Assembly (NCBI GenBank): GCA_041623475.1
Contig: JBFJWU010000057.1
Span: 1 to 13,373 of the forward strand
Direction of reading: 5' to 3'
DNA length: 13,373 nt
From: JBFJWU01 sp041623475 [NCBI: bacterium]
GTDB lineage: Bacteria; J088
This document shows, one piece after another, positions 7,563 through 13,373 of the stretch (position 1 is its first letter; the number at the start of each line of letters is the position of its first letter). The notes under the pieces are model-generated. The model was not told where the DNA came from. It was given only the letters and a program-made list of their open reading frames with translations, and did not search any database. The position numbers and the translations under genes are program-made.

Positions 7563-8801
7563 TCAGTAATGGCGCATGGCATCTGCCGGCTTCACCTGCA
7601 GCGCCCGATAGGCGGGGTAGATTGCGGCGACGACCGCGATCCCGATCATTAATCCGGCAAACGTCAGCATCCCGCCGACATCCCAGGTCGAATAGATAAT
7701 GGGTTCGATAATAATGCCCTCAAAATCCATCTCGCCGAATTTGCCAATGTCGATTCCCTTGTTTACAAGGCGGATGTTCAGCAGCATCGCCCCGACCAAT
7801 CCGATTACCGAACCAGTGACGCCCAGGACAAATGCTTCGACCAGGACCATTCTTCGGACTCCAGCCGCAGACAACCCCAGTGATCGAATTACACCAAATT
7901 CCCGAACACGCTCCATCACACTCATTAACAGTGTGTTAATCGTCCCGATGGCTACAAGAAAATAGATGAATCCGACGATAATCTTGATGCCTGCATAGTC
8001 CATCCTGACGGCATTGGCCAGGCCGGGCATCGCCTCTTTCCAGGTATAGGCCTGCACGCCGGGGCTCTGGTCGGCAATCCGGGACGCGACCGGATATACA
8101 TCTTCGATTTCGTCCTGGGACGGCAGCATCACCGCAAGCTCGTGGACGGAACCGGTCAATCCCAGTGCCGTTGCCACCGATGTGCGATCGGCGATGATCG
8201 TGTTGCCATCCAGTTCTGAAACGCCGGTACGGACGATCCCGGTGACCCGCATCAGGCGGCTCTGCATGTCACCCTGTCGCGACTGGGTCATGAATACAAA
8301 TTTTCGGCGCACCTTGAGTCCCAGTTCCTCGGCCATTTTCTGGCCAATAACGACAGGGGTATAACGACTGGGCTGTTGGCTGGGCCAATCCCCATCCGTC
8401 AGCAGCCGCGGCTGGAGCAGCGGGCTGTCGGCCTGTTCCGACGCAATATCCAGACCCATCAGTACAGCCGGGCGACTGCCTCGTCCGGACCTGGCCAGTC
8501 CCGGCGCATACAGGCGCTCGAACATTTTCTCGACGTGCTCGTTGGTTTCCAGCTGTCGGCGAATCGGTTGCGGATCAAACGCATACTCTGTCCGCCGGCT
8601 TTCCAGGTATTCGGGGTGATAAAATCCGACGTGCCCCGACTGGGTCCGGACGCCTGATTCAATCATTTGCGCATAGCTGCCCTTGACCAGGTTGTTATAG
8701 GTCACGGCCAGGAATACGCTGCCCGCGATGGATGTCAGTTCGATGACACTTCGACGTTTGTTGCGCCAAAGGTTTCGCCACGCCAGCTTCAGGAACAACA
8801 A
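7563..8801 (-). CDS. FtsX-like/MacB-type ABC permease (second of two)
   Basis: Inner-membrane subunit of a Lol/MacB-like ABC exporter. The 412-residue product has the four-helix layout of the family: a basic start (AWRNLWRNKRRS), a first helix (about 17-38), a large periplasmic domain (about 40-268), then three helices near 271-295, 320-345 and 375-397. The cytoplasmic coupling motif between helices 2 and 3 (MERVREFGVIRSLGLSAAGV) is typical of LolC/LolE/MacB, as is the C-terminal YPAYRALQVKPADAMRHY. The start is TTG (8799-8801), just after the previous stop, with a GAGGTG ribosome site (8807-8812); a second TTG follows at once. It is a paralogue of the upstream permease, with the same termini and motif. 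The two probably form a LolC/LolE-like heterodimer with the adjacent ATPase. The cargo is unknown; lipoprotein or lipid is the best analogy. Confidence 0.92.
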   Translation of the reverse strand: MLFLKLAWRNLWRNKRRSVIELTSIAGSVFLAVTYNNLVKGSYAQMIESGVRTQSGHVGFYHPEYLESRRTEYAFDPQPIRRQLETNEHVEKMFERLYAPGLARSGRGSRPAVLMGLDIASEQADSPLLQPRLLTDGDWPSQQPSRYTPVVIGQKMAEELGLKVRRKFVFMTQSRQGDMQSRLMRVTGIVRTGVSELDGNTIIADRTSVATALGLTGSVHELAVMLPSQDEIEDVYPVASRIADQSPGVQAYTWKEAMPGLANAVRMDYAGIKIIVGFIYFLVAIGTINTLLMSVMERVREFGVIRSLGLSAAGVRRMVLVEAFVLGVTGSVIGLVGAMLLNIRLVNKGIDIGKFGEMDFEGIIIEPIIYSTWDVGGMLTFAGLMIGIAVVAAIYPAYRALQVKPADAMRHY

Positions 8802-8803
8802 CG

Positions 8804-10030
8804 TTACACCTCGCTGAGCGCCTGGACGGGGCGCAGGCGACGCAATCTGAAAGCCGGAAAGAAGCTGACGACGATTCCCAGGACCAGGATCAAACCAACC
8901 GGCAACAGGATATTCTGGGCCGTTGGGTAGGACCGCAGGCGCGGTTGCATTGTCGTGCCTCCCCAGCTGATCGTTGACATCGATCCACTCAGGTCAATAT
9001 GGTTGTAGAACAGGTAGATACTCAGTGAGGCGCCCAGTACGCCCCCGATGACCGCCGCGACGGTGCTCAGGATTGCGCCCTCCAGGATAATCAACCGGGA
9101 CAACCGCGCCGGACGCAGTCCGATCGCCCCCATTACCGCGAATTCGCGAATGCGTTCAAAGAACGACATCGTCATCGTATTTGCGGTCACCAGGATGACC
9201 GCAAAGTAAAAGATCAGCGACATGATCAGCTGGGCTTCGTCCCAGATGTCCAGGTACTGGGCGATGACAGGCAGGACTTTCTGCCAGGGAACGATGTCCG
9301 TGTCCGGAAATCGTTCGGCCATCGTCGCAGCCCACTCAGTCGATGCCAACGGCCGGTCCAGGCGTACCGCGAATTCGTGGACTTGACCTTCCAGCACCAG
9401 GAATCGTTGCAGGGTTTCCAGACTGACGACCGCCAGCAGCGCATCCCTGGCCGGGTCCCCTGTATCAATTACCCCGGCGATACGAAACATCTCCTGGGCA
9501 ATCGACCCGTCAGCCGCCATCCCCATAGCAGCCAGCTCACCCCCGACCGACGCATTCAACCTGCGGGCCAGTCCGCGACCGATCACGACATCACGGCTCC
9601 TTGCACCAGACAGAAAGTCACCGTCCACAACCTTGGTATGAAGGATTGTCACCAGGCGCTCCTGGGCCGGATCGATACCAAACAGTTCCGCCGGTTGCGA
9701 CTCCATGTCCTGCCCGTCACCAAAACTGAGTAAGGCGAATCCCTTCAGCCGGGGTGCCACGCCAGAAGATGTCGACCTGGCTTCAGAGGCTGCTGGATGA
9801 TCCTGGGGAATCGTCAACTGGATCTTCCGGTCGTCCAGATAGCCGCTGGCCGTTACCTTGGCGTGGCCGTGGTACAGCTCGGTCGCACCCTCAATCATGT
9901 CCCAGAACATTCCCTCGTTGATGCCCAGCATCAAAATCACGAGGCTGGTGGCCGTTGTCATTGCCCCCATCGTCAGCAACGTCCGCCGCTTGTTACGCAG
10001 CAGGTTGCGATATCCCAGCCGGAACAGCAT
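8804..10030 (-). CDS. FtsX-like/MacB-type ABC permease (first of two)
   Basis: Inner-membrane subunit, predicted to pair with the other permease and the ATPase. The 408-residue product shows YRNLLRNKRRTLLT at the start, helix 1 (about 18-38), a periplasmic domain (about 40-264), and helices near 266-289, 316-341 and 373-394. The coupling segment FERIREFAVMGAIGLRPARL (290-309) and the terminal FRLRRLRPVQALSEV are family signatures. LolC/LolE/MacB permeases share this layout and use the periplasmic domain to move lipoproteins or other envelope cargo. The ATG at 10028-10030 shares one base with the stop of the LolA-like gene (TGATG), so translation is likely coupled. Neither LolC-type identity nor cargo can be proven from the sequence. 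Confidence 0.92.
   Translation of the reverse strand: MLFRLGYRNLLRNKRRTLLTMGAMTTATSLVILMLGINEGMFWDMIEGATELYHGHAKVTASGYLDDRKIQLTIPQDHPAASEARSTSSGVAPRLKGFALLSFGDGQDMESQPAELFGIDPAQERLVTILHTKVVDGDFLSGARSRDVVIGRGLARRLNASVGGELAAMGMAADGSIAQEMFRIAGVIDTGDPARDALLAVVSLETLQRFLVLEGQVHEFAVRLDRPLASTEWAATMAERFPDTDIVPWQKVLPVIAQYLDIWDEAQLIMSLIFYFAVILVTANTMTMSFFERIREFAVMGAIGLRPARLSRLIILEGAILSTVAAVIGGVLGASLSIYLFYNHIDLSGSMSTISWGGTTMQPRLRSYPTAQNILLPVGLILVLGIVVSFFPAFRLRRLRPVQALSEV
8807..8812 (-). promoter_or_regulatory. Ribosome-binding site supporting the TTG start of the second permease
   Basis: GAGGTG on the minus strand, within the last codons and stop of the first permease gene, about five bases before the TTG at 8799-8801. 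It supports initiation at this non-ATG codon coupled to the end of the first permease. Confidence 0.6.
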
Positions 10031-10761
10031 CAGCGACCGCGCAGGCTGCGCAACGTAAAGATGTCGCCCGGCAACGAAATGCCCATTTCCAGGGTCTCGT
10101 ATACAAATTCAGTGTATTCACCGGGATCGTCGACGGGTTCGATGCGCGACAGCAGCGGTATCAGGCGGCCATTGACTGGTTCGACACGGTCAAAAGTCAT
10201 CCGACGAACCAGTTCGCCATCCTCATCAAAATAATCAACGCGCAGCGGAATCCGTTTCCGGTAGTCCGCAACATACATCAGCTTCCCCCATACGACCGCG
10301 GCCTCTGGCTTGGGCCGGGCAATGATCACGGCTGTGGTCTCGCCCTGGAAGCCGACGCTGAAATCATAGAGCTGGTCGATCTTGGCTTCCTTGACCAGGT
10401 CATCATTGGTATAGTGGCTGCCCATCCAGCCGTCGCCCATCAACGCCGACGGTACCTTCATGACCCGGTCGATCTTCGGCAGGTAATTCCAGATCTGTTC
10501 GTCGACCTTAAGGGTTGTGATGCCTGCTTCTTTCTTTGGCTCAAGGATTCGCGCCAGAAACCGGTCACGGTCCTGCCCCCACAACTCCAGCCGAAGTTCG
10601 CGATTCCAGTCTGCGGTGACAATTTTCATCGTTGCGACACCGTGACTCGTCTGTCCCTGGTACTGGGTTTCGATCTCGCGAACGAGCTGTTCCGCGTCCA
10701 GTGCCTGGCCAACGGCCGTGCCAGGCAATAACAACGCCAGCAGTACATACCATCGTTTCAA
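10030..10761 (-). CDS. LolA-like periplasmic protein (outer membrane lipoprotein-sorting protein family)
   Basis: Probable periplasmic carrier of lipid or lipoprotein. The 243-residue product has a signal peptide (about 1-18, WYVLLALLLPGTAVG). The mature part matches the 'outer membrane lipoprotein-sorting protein' group related to LolA: an early VATMKIV strand, the IWNYLPKIDRVMKVPSAL stretch, YTNDDLVKEA, and the ending pattern VADYRKRIPLRVDYFDEDGE followed by LVRRMTFDRVEPVNGRLIP. Such proteins have a half-barrel fold with a hydrophobic cavity, and are often encoded beside RND (MMPL) or MacB-like transporters. The start is TTG (10759-10761), with AGGA eight bases upstream (10770-10773); no ATG fits the signal peptide. 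It is the first gene of the five-gene operon and diverges from msrP. True LolA is less likely because the family signature differs and the length is greater. Confidence 0.88.
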   Translation of the reverse strand: MKRWYVLLALLLPGTAVGQALDAEQLVREIETQYQGQTSHGVATMKIVTADWNRELRLELWGQDRDRFLARILEPKKEAGITTLKVDEQIWNYLPKIDRVMKVPSALMGDGWMGSHYTNDDLVKEAKIDQLYDFSVGFQGETTAVIIARPKPEAAVVWGKLMYVADYRKRIPLRVDYFDEDGELVRRMTFDRVEPVNGRLIPLLSRIEPVDDPGEYTEFVYETLEMGISLPGDIFTLRSLRGR

Positions 10762-10910
10762 GGTTCGAGTCCTTTCGTGCGGGCGTTTTCGCGACGTAAT
10801 GTCCTGATTCTTCAGATCATGACATGTTTTGCGGTCATCTGCGACAAATCAGGGAACCAGCGACGGGACCGCAAGGTCCCACAACATACCTATGCCGTCA
10901 GGATAATCGT
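10762..10910. promoter_or_regulatory. Divergent intergenic region between the ABC operon and msrP
   Basis: This 149-base gap must hold promoters for both the minus-strand ABC operon and plus-strand msrP. I see no convincing -35/-10 pair for either. It contains the msrP ribosome site AGGA (10900-10903), the AGGA site of the LolA-like gene (10770-10773) and the hairpin at 10865-10880. It also has an imperfect inverted repeat (CAGATCATGAC with GTCATCTG, around 10815-10842) that could be an operator. The roles are inferred. Confidence 0.4.
10865..10880 (+). promoter_or_regulatory. Perfect GNRA-tetraloop hairpin in the msrP leader
   Basis: GGGACC-GCAA-GGTCCC: a 6-base-pair perfect stem closed by a GCAA (GNRA) tetraloop, 30 bases upstream of the msrP ATG. 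GNRA loops are very stable in RNA, so if transcribed it would fold in the msrP 5' leader. No T-run follows, so it is not an intrinsic terminator. The DNA palindrome could equally be a protein-binding site. Confidence 0.45.
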
Positions 10911-11855
10911 ATGCCCCGTTCGTTCAAGAATGACGTACCGCCATCACAAATAACGCCAGAGTCGGTCTGGAAGAACCGCCGCAAATGGCTGGGCGATACC
11001 GGTCGATTGGGCCTGGGAACACTGGTTGCCGCCGGATTGTCGCCGACGCTGTCGAGAGCCGCAATTGCGGTCGGGAAACCGGCAACGACAATACGCACAG
11101 ATGAACCGGTGACTGAATATGAGGCGGCAACCACCTACAACAATTTTTACGAGTTTGGCCTGGACAAAAAGGACCCTGCAAGGAACAGCGGCGACTTCAA
11201 GCCAGACCCATGGTCGATCCGCGTCGACGGACTGGTTGCCAATCCACGGACGATTGCGATCGAGGACCTGGTCAAACCGGCGGATCTGGAGGAGCGGATC
11301 TATCGACTTCGTTGTGTCGAAGCCTGGTCAATGGTTATTCCCTGGATCGGCATCCCGCTGTCAACCGTTGTCAAACGCCTGGAACCGTTGTCCGGGGCCA
11401 AATTCGTCGCCTTTGAAACAATTCTTCGACCGGCTGAAATGCCTGGTCAACAACGCGCATTCATGGACTGGCCATACGTCGAAGGCCTGCGCATGGACGA
11501 AGCAATGAATCCGCTGACGATACTCGTAGTCGGCATGTACGGCAAACCGCTACCCAATCAGAATGGTGCCCCGCTCCGGCTCGTCGTGCCGTGGAAATAC
11601 GGATTCAAGTCGATCAAATCGATTGCTCGCATTACGTTCACATCCGAGCGCCCGCCAACCTCGTGGAGTGCCCAGGCACCGAATGAGTATGGCTTCTACG
11701 CCAATGTCAATCCAAATGTCAGCCACCCACGCTGGAGCCAGGCCAAAGAGCGGCGAATCGGCGACCTGTTCAAACGGGACACCCTGATGTTTAACGGATA
11801 CGGTGACTATGTCGCCGCCATGTATGCAGGAATGGACCTGAGCAAGAATTTCTGA
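10911..11855 (+). CDS. msrP: MsrP, periplasmic protein-methionine-sulfoxide reductase catalytic subunit (molybdopterin)
   Basis: MsrP repairs oxidised methionines (both R and S sulfoxides) in envelope proteins, using a Mo-molybdopterin centre. The 314-residue product closely follows the E. coli MsrP (YedY) pattern: [15 protein letters not shown] (76-90), [15 protein letters not shown] (131-145) with the molybdenum-ligand Cys135, [36 protein letters not shown] and [13 protein letters not shown]. The N terminus carries a Tat signal: NRRKWLG (22-28), then a hydrophobic stretch and cleavage near SRAA, as expected for a cofactor-loaded export substrate. The ATG at 10911 has AGGA seven bases upstream; a longer in-frame ATG at 10824 was rejected because it adds a polar tail before the Tat motif. 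The usual heme membrane partner gene msrQ is not adjacent: purD follows on the other strand 28 bases later. Confidence 0.96.
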   Translation: MPRSFKNDVPPSQITPESVWKNRRKWLGDTGRLGLGTLVAAGLSPTLSRAAIAVGKPATTIRTDEPVTEYEAATTYNNFYEFGLDKKDPARNSGDFKPDPWSIRVDGLVANPRTIAIEDLVKPADLEERIYRLRCVEAWSMVIPWIGIPLSTVVKRLEPLSGAKFVAFETILRPAEMPGQQRAFMDWPYVEGLRMDEAMNPLTILVVGMYGKPLPNQNGAPLRLVVPWKYGFKSIKSIARITFTSERPPTSWSAQAPNEYGFYANVNPNVSHPRWSQAKERRIGDLFKRDTLMFNGYGDYVAAMYAGMDLSKNF

Positions 11856-11877
11856 GAACGGATTTGTTCGGGGGCGA

Positions 11878-11897
11878 CCCGGGTTAATGTTCCCGGG
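11878..11897. terminator. Weak stem-loop at the convergent msrP/purD ends
   Basis: CCCGGG, an 8-base loop, then CCCGGG form a 6-base-pair stem that spans the purD stop codon in the 28-base gap between the convergent genes. There is no T-run on either strand. It could slow polymerase from both directions, but it may be chance in GC-rich DNA. Confidence 0.25.
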
Positions 11898-13173
11898 CGC
11901 GACGTATTTCACGCCAGCCGATGTCTGTTCGGTACTGGCAACCCTCCCAGGCAAGTTGCTCGACTCGAGCATAAACAGCCCGCCGAGCGTCGTCCAGTGT
12001 TTTGCCGTGGGCCGTCACACCAAGCACGCGGCCACCATTTGTGACCAGTTCGCCTGTGTCCTCGCGGCCAGTACCTGCATGAAAAACGATTGTCTGGCCG
12101 TCCGACATCTGCCCAAGTCCGGAAATCACATCGCCCTTGCGAGCCCCTTCCGGGTACCCGGCGCTGGCCATCACAACACAAATCGTCATCCCGTCTTTCC
12201 AGACCGGCTTGTCGGCCGAGGCCAGGTCCCCGCGTGCTGTCGCGAGCAGCAGCGGCACCAGGTCGCAATCCATGTGAACCAGCAGCGGCTGGCATTCCGG
12301 ATCACCGAAACGCACGTTGTATTCCAGAACCTGCGGCTCGCCATCGACAATCATCAGGCCGCAATACACCACACCACGGAAATCGATTTCGTCCGCCTGG
12401 AATCCAGCCAGGGTCCTGTCCAGGATCTCAACCTGGATACGTTCCATTAATTCTTCGGTAACCAATCCAGTCGGCGTATAGGCGCCCATCCCACCGGTAT
12501 TGGGTCCCTCGTCGCCGTCAAAAATTCGTTTGTGATCCTGGCTGGGTGCCAGAGGAATGATCGATTTGCCATCGCTCAGTGCAAGGATACTGACTTCTTC
12601 GCCGTCCAGGAATGCTTCGACAACAACCCGCGCACCGGCATCTCCAAACCGGCCATCACCCAGCATATCGTCGACAGCGGCCAGGGCTTCGTCCTCTGTC
12701 ATCGCGACGATCACGCCCTTACCGGCTGCCAATCCATCTGCCTTGACAACAATCGGTGCACCCTGTTGGCGAATGTACGCCCGGGCTTGGTCGAGATCGG
12801 TGAATTCACCGTATGCGGCAGTCGGGATTCCGTGCCGATCCATAAATGACTTTGCGGCCCGTTTGGACCCCTCCAGAATCGCGCCATCCTGTCCGGGACC
12901 GAATACCAGCAATCCGTTCTGTCGCAGCGCATCCGCCATTCCGTCGACCAGGGGTGCCTCGGGCCCGACCACGACCAACTCGACCCCGTGGTTGAGCAGG
13001 CGCTCTGCAAAACCGGAAAAATCCGACAAATCCTGGTCAGTCCAGGTCGGTCCGATTTCCTTCCAACCCGGATTTCCGGGAATTCCAACAACCTGCTCGA
13101 CCAGCGGAGATTGAGAAATCTTCCAGCCCAGGGCGTGCTCGCGCCCGCCGCCGCCAACGACTGCTACCTTCAT
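11884..13173 (-). CDS. purD: Phosphoribosylamine-glycine ligase (GAR synthetase)
   Basis: PurD joins 5-phosphoribosylamine to glycine using ATP, the second step of de novo purine synthesis, in the cytoplasm. The 429-residue product is full length for the bacterial enzyme. It has the N-terminal GGGGREHALGWK (7-18), VVVGPEAPLVDGMAD (67-81), the ATP-grasp segment (GIPTAAYGEF, APIVVKADGLAAGKGVIVAM at 139-158), DGEEVSILALSDG, SQDHKRIFDGDEGPNTGGMG (211-230), the family signature RFGDPECQ (288-295), and the C-terminal TNGGRVLGVTA (378-388). The ATG at 13171-13173 has AGG five bases upstream. No key residue appears missing. It is not next to purH or other purine genes inside this window. It is transcribed towards msrP. 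Confidence 0.98.
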   Translation of the reverse strand: MKVAVVGGGGREHALGWKISQSPLVEQVVGIPGNPGWKEIGPTWTDQDLSDFSGFAERLLNHGVELVVVGPEAPLVDGMADALRQNGLLVFGPGQDGAILEGSKRAAKSFMDRHGIPTAAYGEFTDLDQARAYIRQQGAPIVVKADGLAAGKGVIVAMTEDEALAAVDDMLGDGRFGDAGARVVVEAFLDGEEVSILALSDGKSIIPLAPSQDHKRIFDGDEGPNTGGMGAYTPTGLVTEELMERIQVEILDRTLAGFQADEIDFRGVVYCGLMIVDGEPQVLEYNVRFGDPECQPLLVHMDCDLVPLLLATARGDLASADKPVWKDGMTICVVMASAGYPEGARKGDVISGLGQMSDGQTIVFHAGTGREDTGELVTNGGRVLGVTAHGKTLDDARRAVYARVEQLAWEGCQYRTDIGWREIRRAREH

Positions 13174-13201
13174 GACCTGCCTGTTTTTGCGTTTTCCGGG
13201 T

Positions 13202-13222
13202 CACCCATCTGAGTGATGGGTG
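13202..13222. repeat. Perfect 8-bp inverted repeat upstream of purD
   Basis: CACCCATC-TGAGT-GATGGGTG: an 8-base-pair perfect stem with a 5-base loop, about 30 bases before the purD ATG. In purD mRNA it would be a leader hairpin; in DNA it could be an operator. There is no T-run on either side. Confidence 0.55.
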
Positions 13223-13257
13223 TCATTGTACTGAGTGTTGCAGGGCGCAGCATCCGG

Positions 13258-13272
13258 GCATTATGCTAATGC
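13258..13272. repeat. Perfect 6-bp inverted repeat in the AT-rich promoter zone
   Basis: GCATTA-TGC-TAATGC: perfect arms separated by 3 bases, in the AT-rich half of the purD upstream gap and about 22 bases before the right-edge gene start. The arrangement suits a dimeric helix-turn-helix regulator, but no regulator is identified. Confidence 0.45.
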
Positions 13273-13294
13273 ACATTCTTTATATGTGGTTGAT

Positions 13295-13373
13295 ATGATT
13301 CTTGAATATTCAATGTTGTTCATCGCCACCGGCCTGCTGGCGACAGTTTTCGCTGCGCTGGTCGATCATTGGC
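13295..13373 (+). CDS. Possible membrane protein, N-terminal 26 codons only (cut by window edge)
   Basis: An open plus-strand frame from ATG 13295 to the right edge reads MILEYSMLFIATGLLATVFA then ALVDHW. The 26 residues include a hydrophobic stretch (about 7-23) that looks like a first transmembrane helix or signal anchor. No clear ribosome site precedes it, and a second in-frame ATG (13313) is the alternative start. The family cannot be recognised from so little sequence. It diverges from purD across the regulatory gap. Confidence 0.45.
   Translation, partial: MILEYSMLFIATGLLATVFAALVDHW

Larger units (their letters stand above)
13174..13294. promoter_or_regulatory. Divergent intergenic region upstream of purD with two perfect inverted repeats
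   Basis: This 121-base gap lies between the purD start and the possible plus-strand gene at the right edge. Its right half is AT-rich compared with its surroundings, as expected for promoter DNA. Candidate -10 boxes exist (TACAAT near 13228 on the minus strand, TATGCT near 13262 on the plus strand) but lack good -35 partners. A half-site ACGCAAA resembles part of the E. coli PurR box, but there is no matching second half. Confidence 0.4.

Noticed and set aside
7550-7582. Longer ATPase start at 7582
   Set aside because: It overlaps the end of the second permease and ignores the strong GGAGGAACCA site before the ATG at 7547-7549.
10824-10910. Longer msrP start (ATG at 10824)
   Set aside because: It adds 29 polar residues before the Tat motif, runs through the GNRA hairpin, and the ATG at 10911 has its own AGGA site at proper spacing.
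13185-13195. Possible PurR operator before purD
   Set aside because: Only a half-site (ACGCAAA) resembles the E. coli PurR box; the second half is missing and purR-type control is not general outside enteric lineages.
1-13373. Mobile elements, CRISPR arrays, tRNA or rRNA genes
   Set aside because: No terminal inverted repeats with a transposase, no regularly spaced repeats and no cloverleaf or rRNA-like segments were found by reading both strands; the window is gene-dense and looks like vertically inherited envelope and housekeeping DNA.

Overview
This window is a GC-rich (by eye), densely coded chromosomal stretch from a diderm (Gram-negative) bacterium. ExbB/ExbD/TonB, a TonB-dependent receptor, a LolA-like protein, signal peptides and a Tat-exported MsrP all imply an outer membrane. 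The protein styles fit Pseudomonadota or the former Deltaproteobacteria (for example Myxococcota). The sequence alone does not decide between them. I see no rRNA, tRNA, CRISPR array, insertion sequence or phage gene.

Layout. Positions 1-5484 (minus strand) are a TonB-energised uptake operon, transcribed right to left: a TonB-dependent receptor with a TonB C-terminal-like domain fused at its N terminus, a putative lipoprotein of unknown function, ExbB, ExbD and a TonB cut off by the left edge. Positions 5609-10761 (minus strand) are a second five-gene operon: a LolA-like periplasmic protein, two paralogous FtsX/MacB-type permeases, a LolD-type ABC ATPase and a predicted outer-membrane beta-barrel. 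The genes in it overlap or lie within 13 bases of one another. A 124-base gap with a stem-loop separates the two operons. Divergent from the second operon is msrP (10911-11855, plus strand), a periplasmic molybdenum methionine-sulfoxide reductase without an adjacent msrQ. It converges on purD (11884-13173, minus strand). The right edge holds a gap with two perfect inverted repeats and the first 26 codons of a possible plus-strand membrane protein.

How the genes may work together. The receptor operon is self-contained: ExbB/ExbD turn proton flow into motion, TonB carries it to the receptor, and the lipoprotein may help capture substrate. The second operon has the parts of a Lol-like inner-to-outer-membrane route: an ATPase, two permeases, a periplasmic carrier and an outer-membrane end-point. 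The barrel sits where a LolB-like acceptor would be expected. Its cargo is unknown. That operon, and the TonB-domain/receptor fusion, are the most interesting contents. purD is ordinary housekeeping (purine synthesis) and msrP is envelope protein repair.

Many genes start at TTG or GTG next to or overlapping the previous stop codon, suggesting translational coupling. Starts were chosen from ribosome-binding sites, signal peptides and overlaps, and several differ from the longest open frame.
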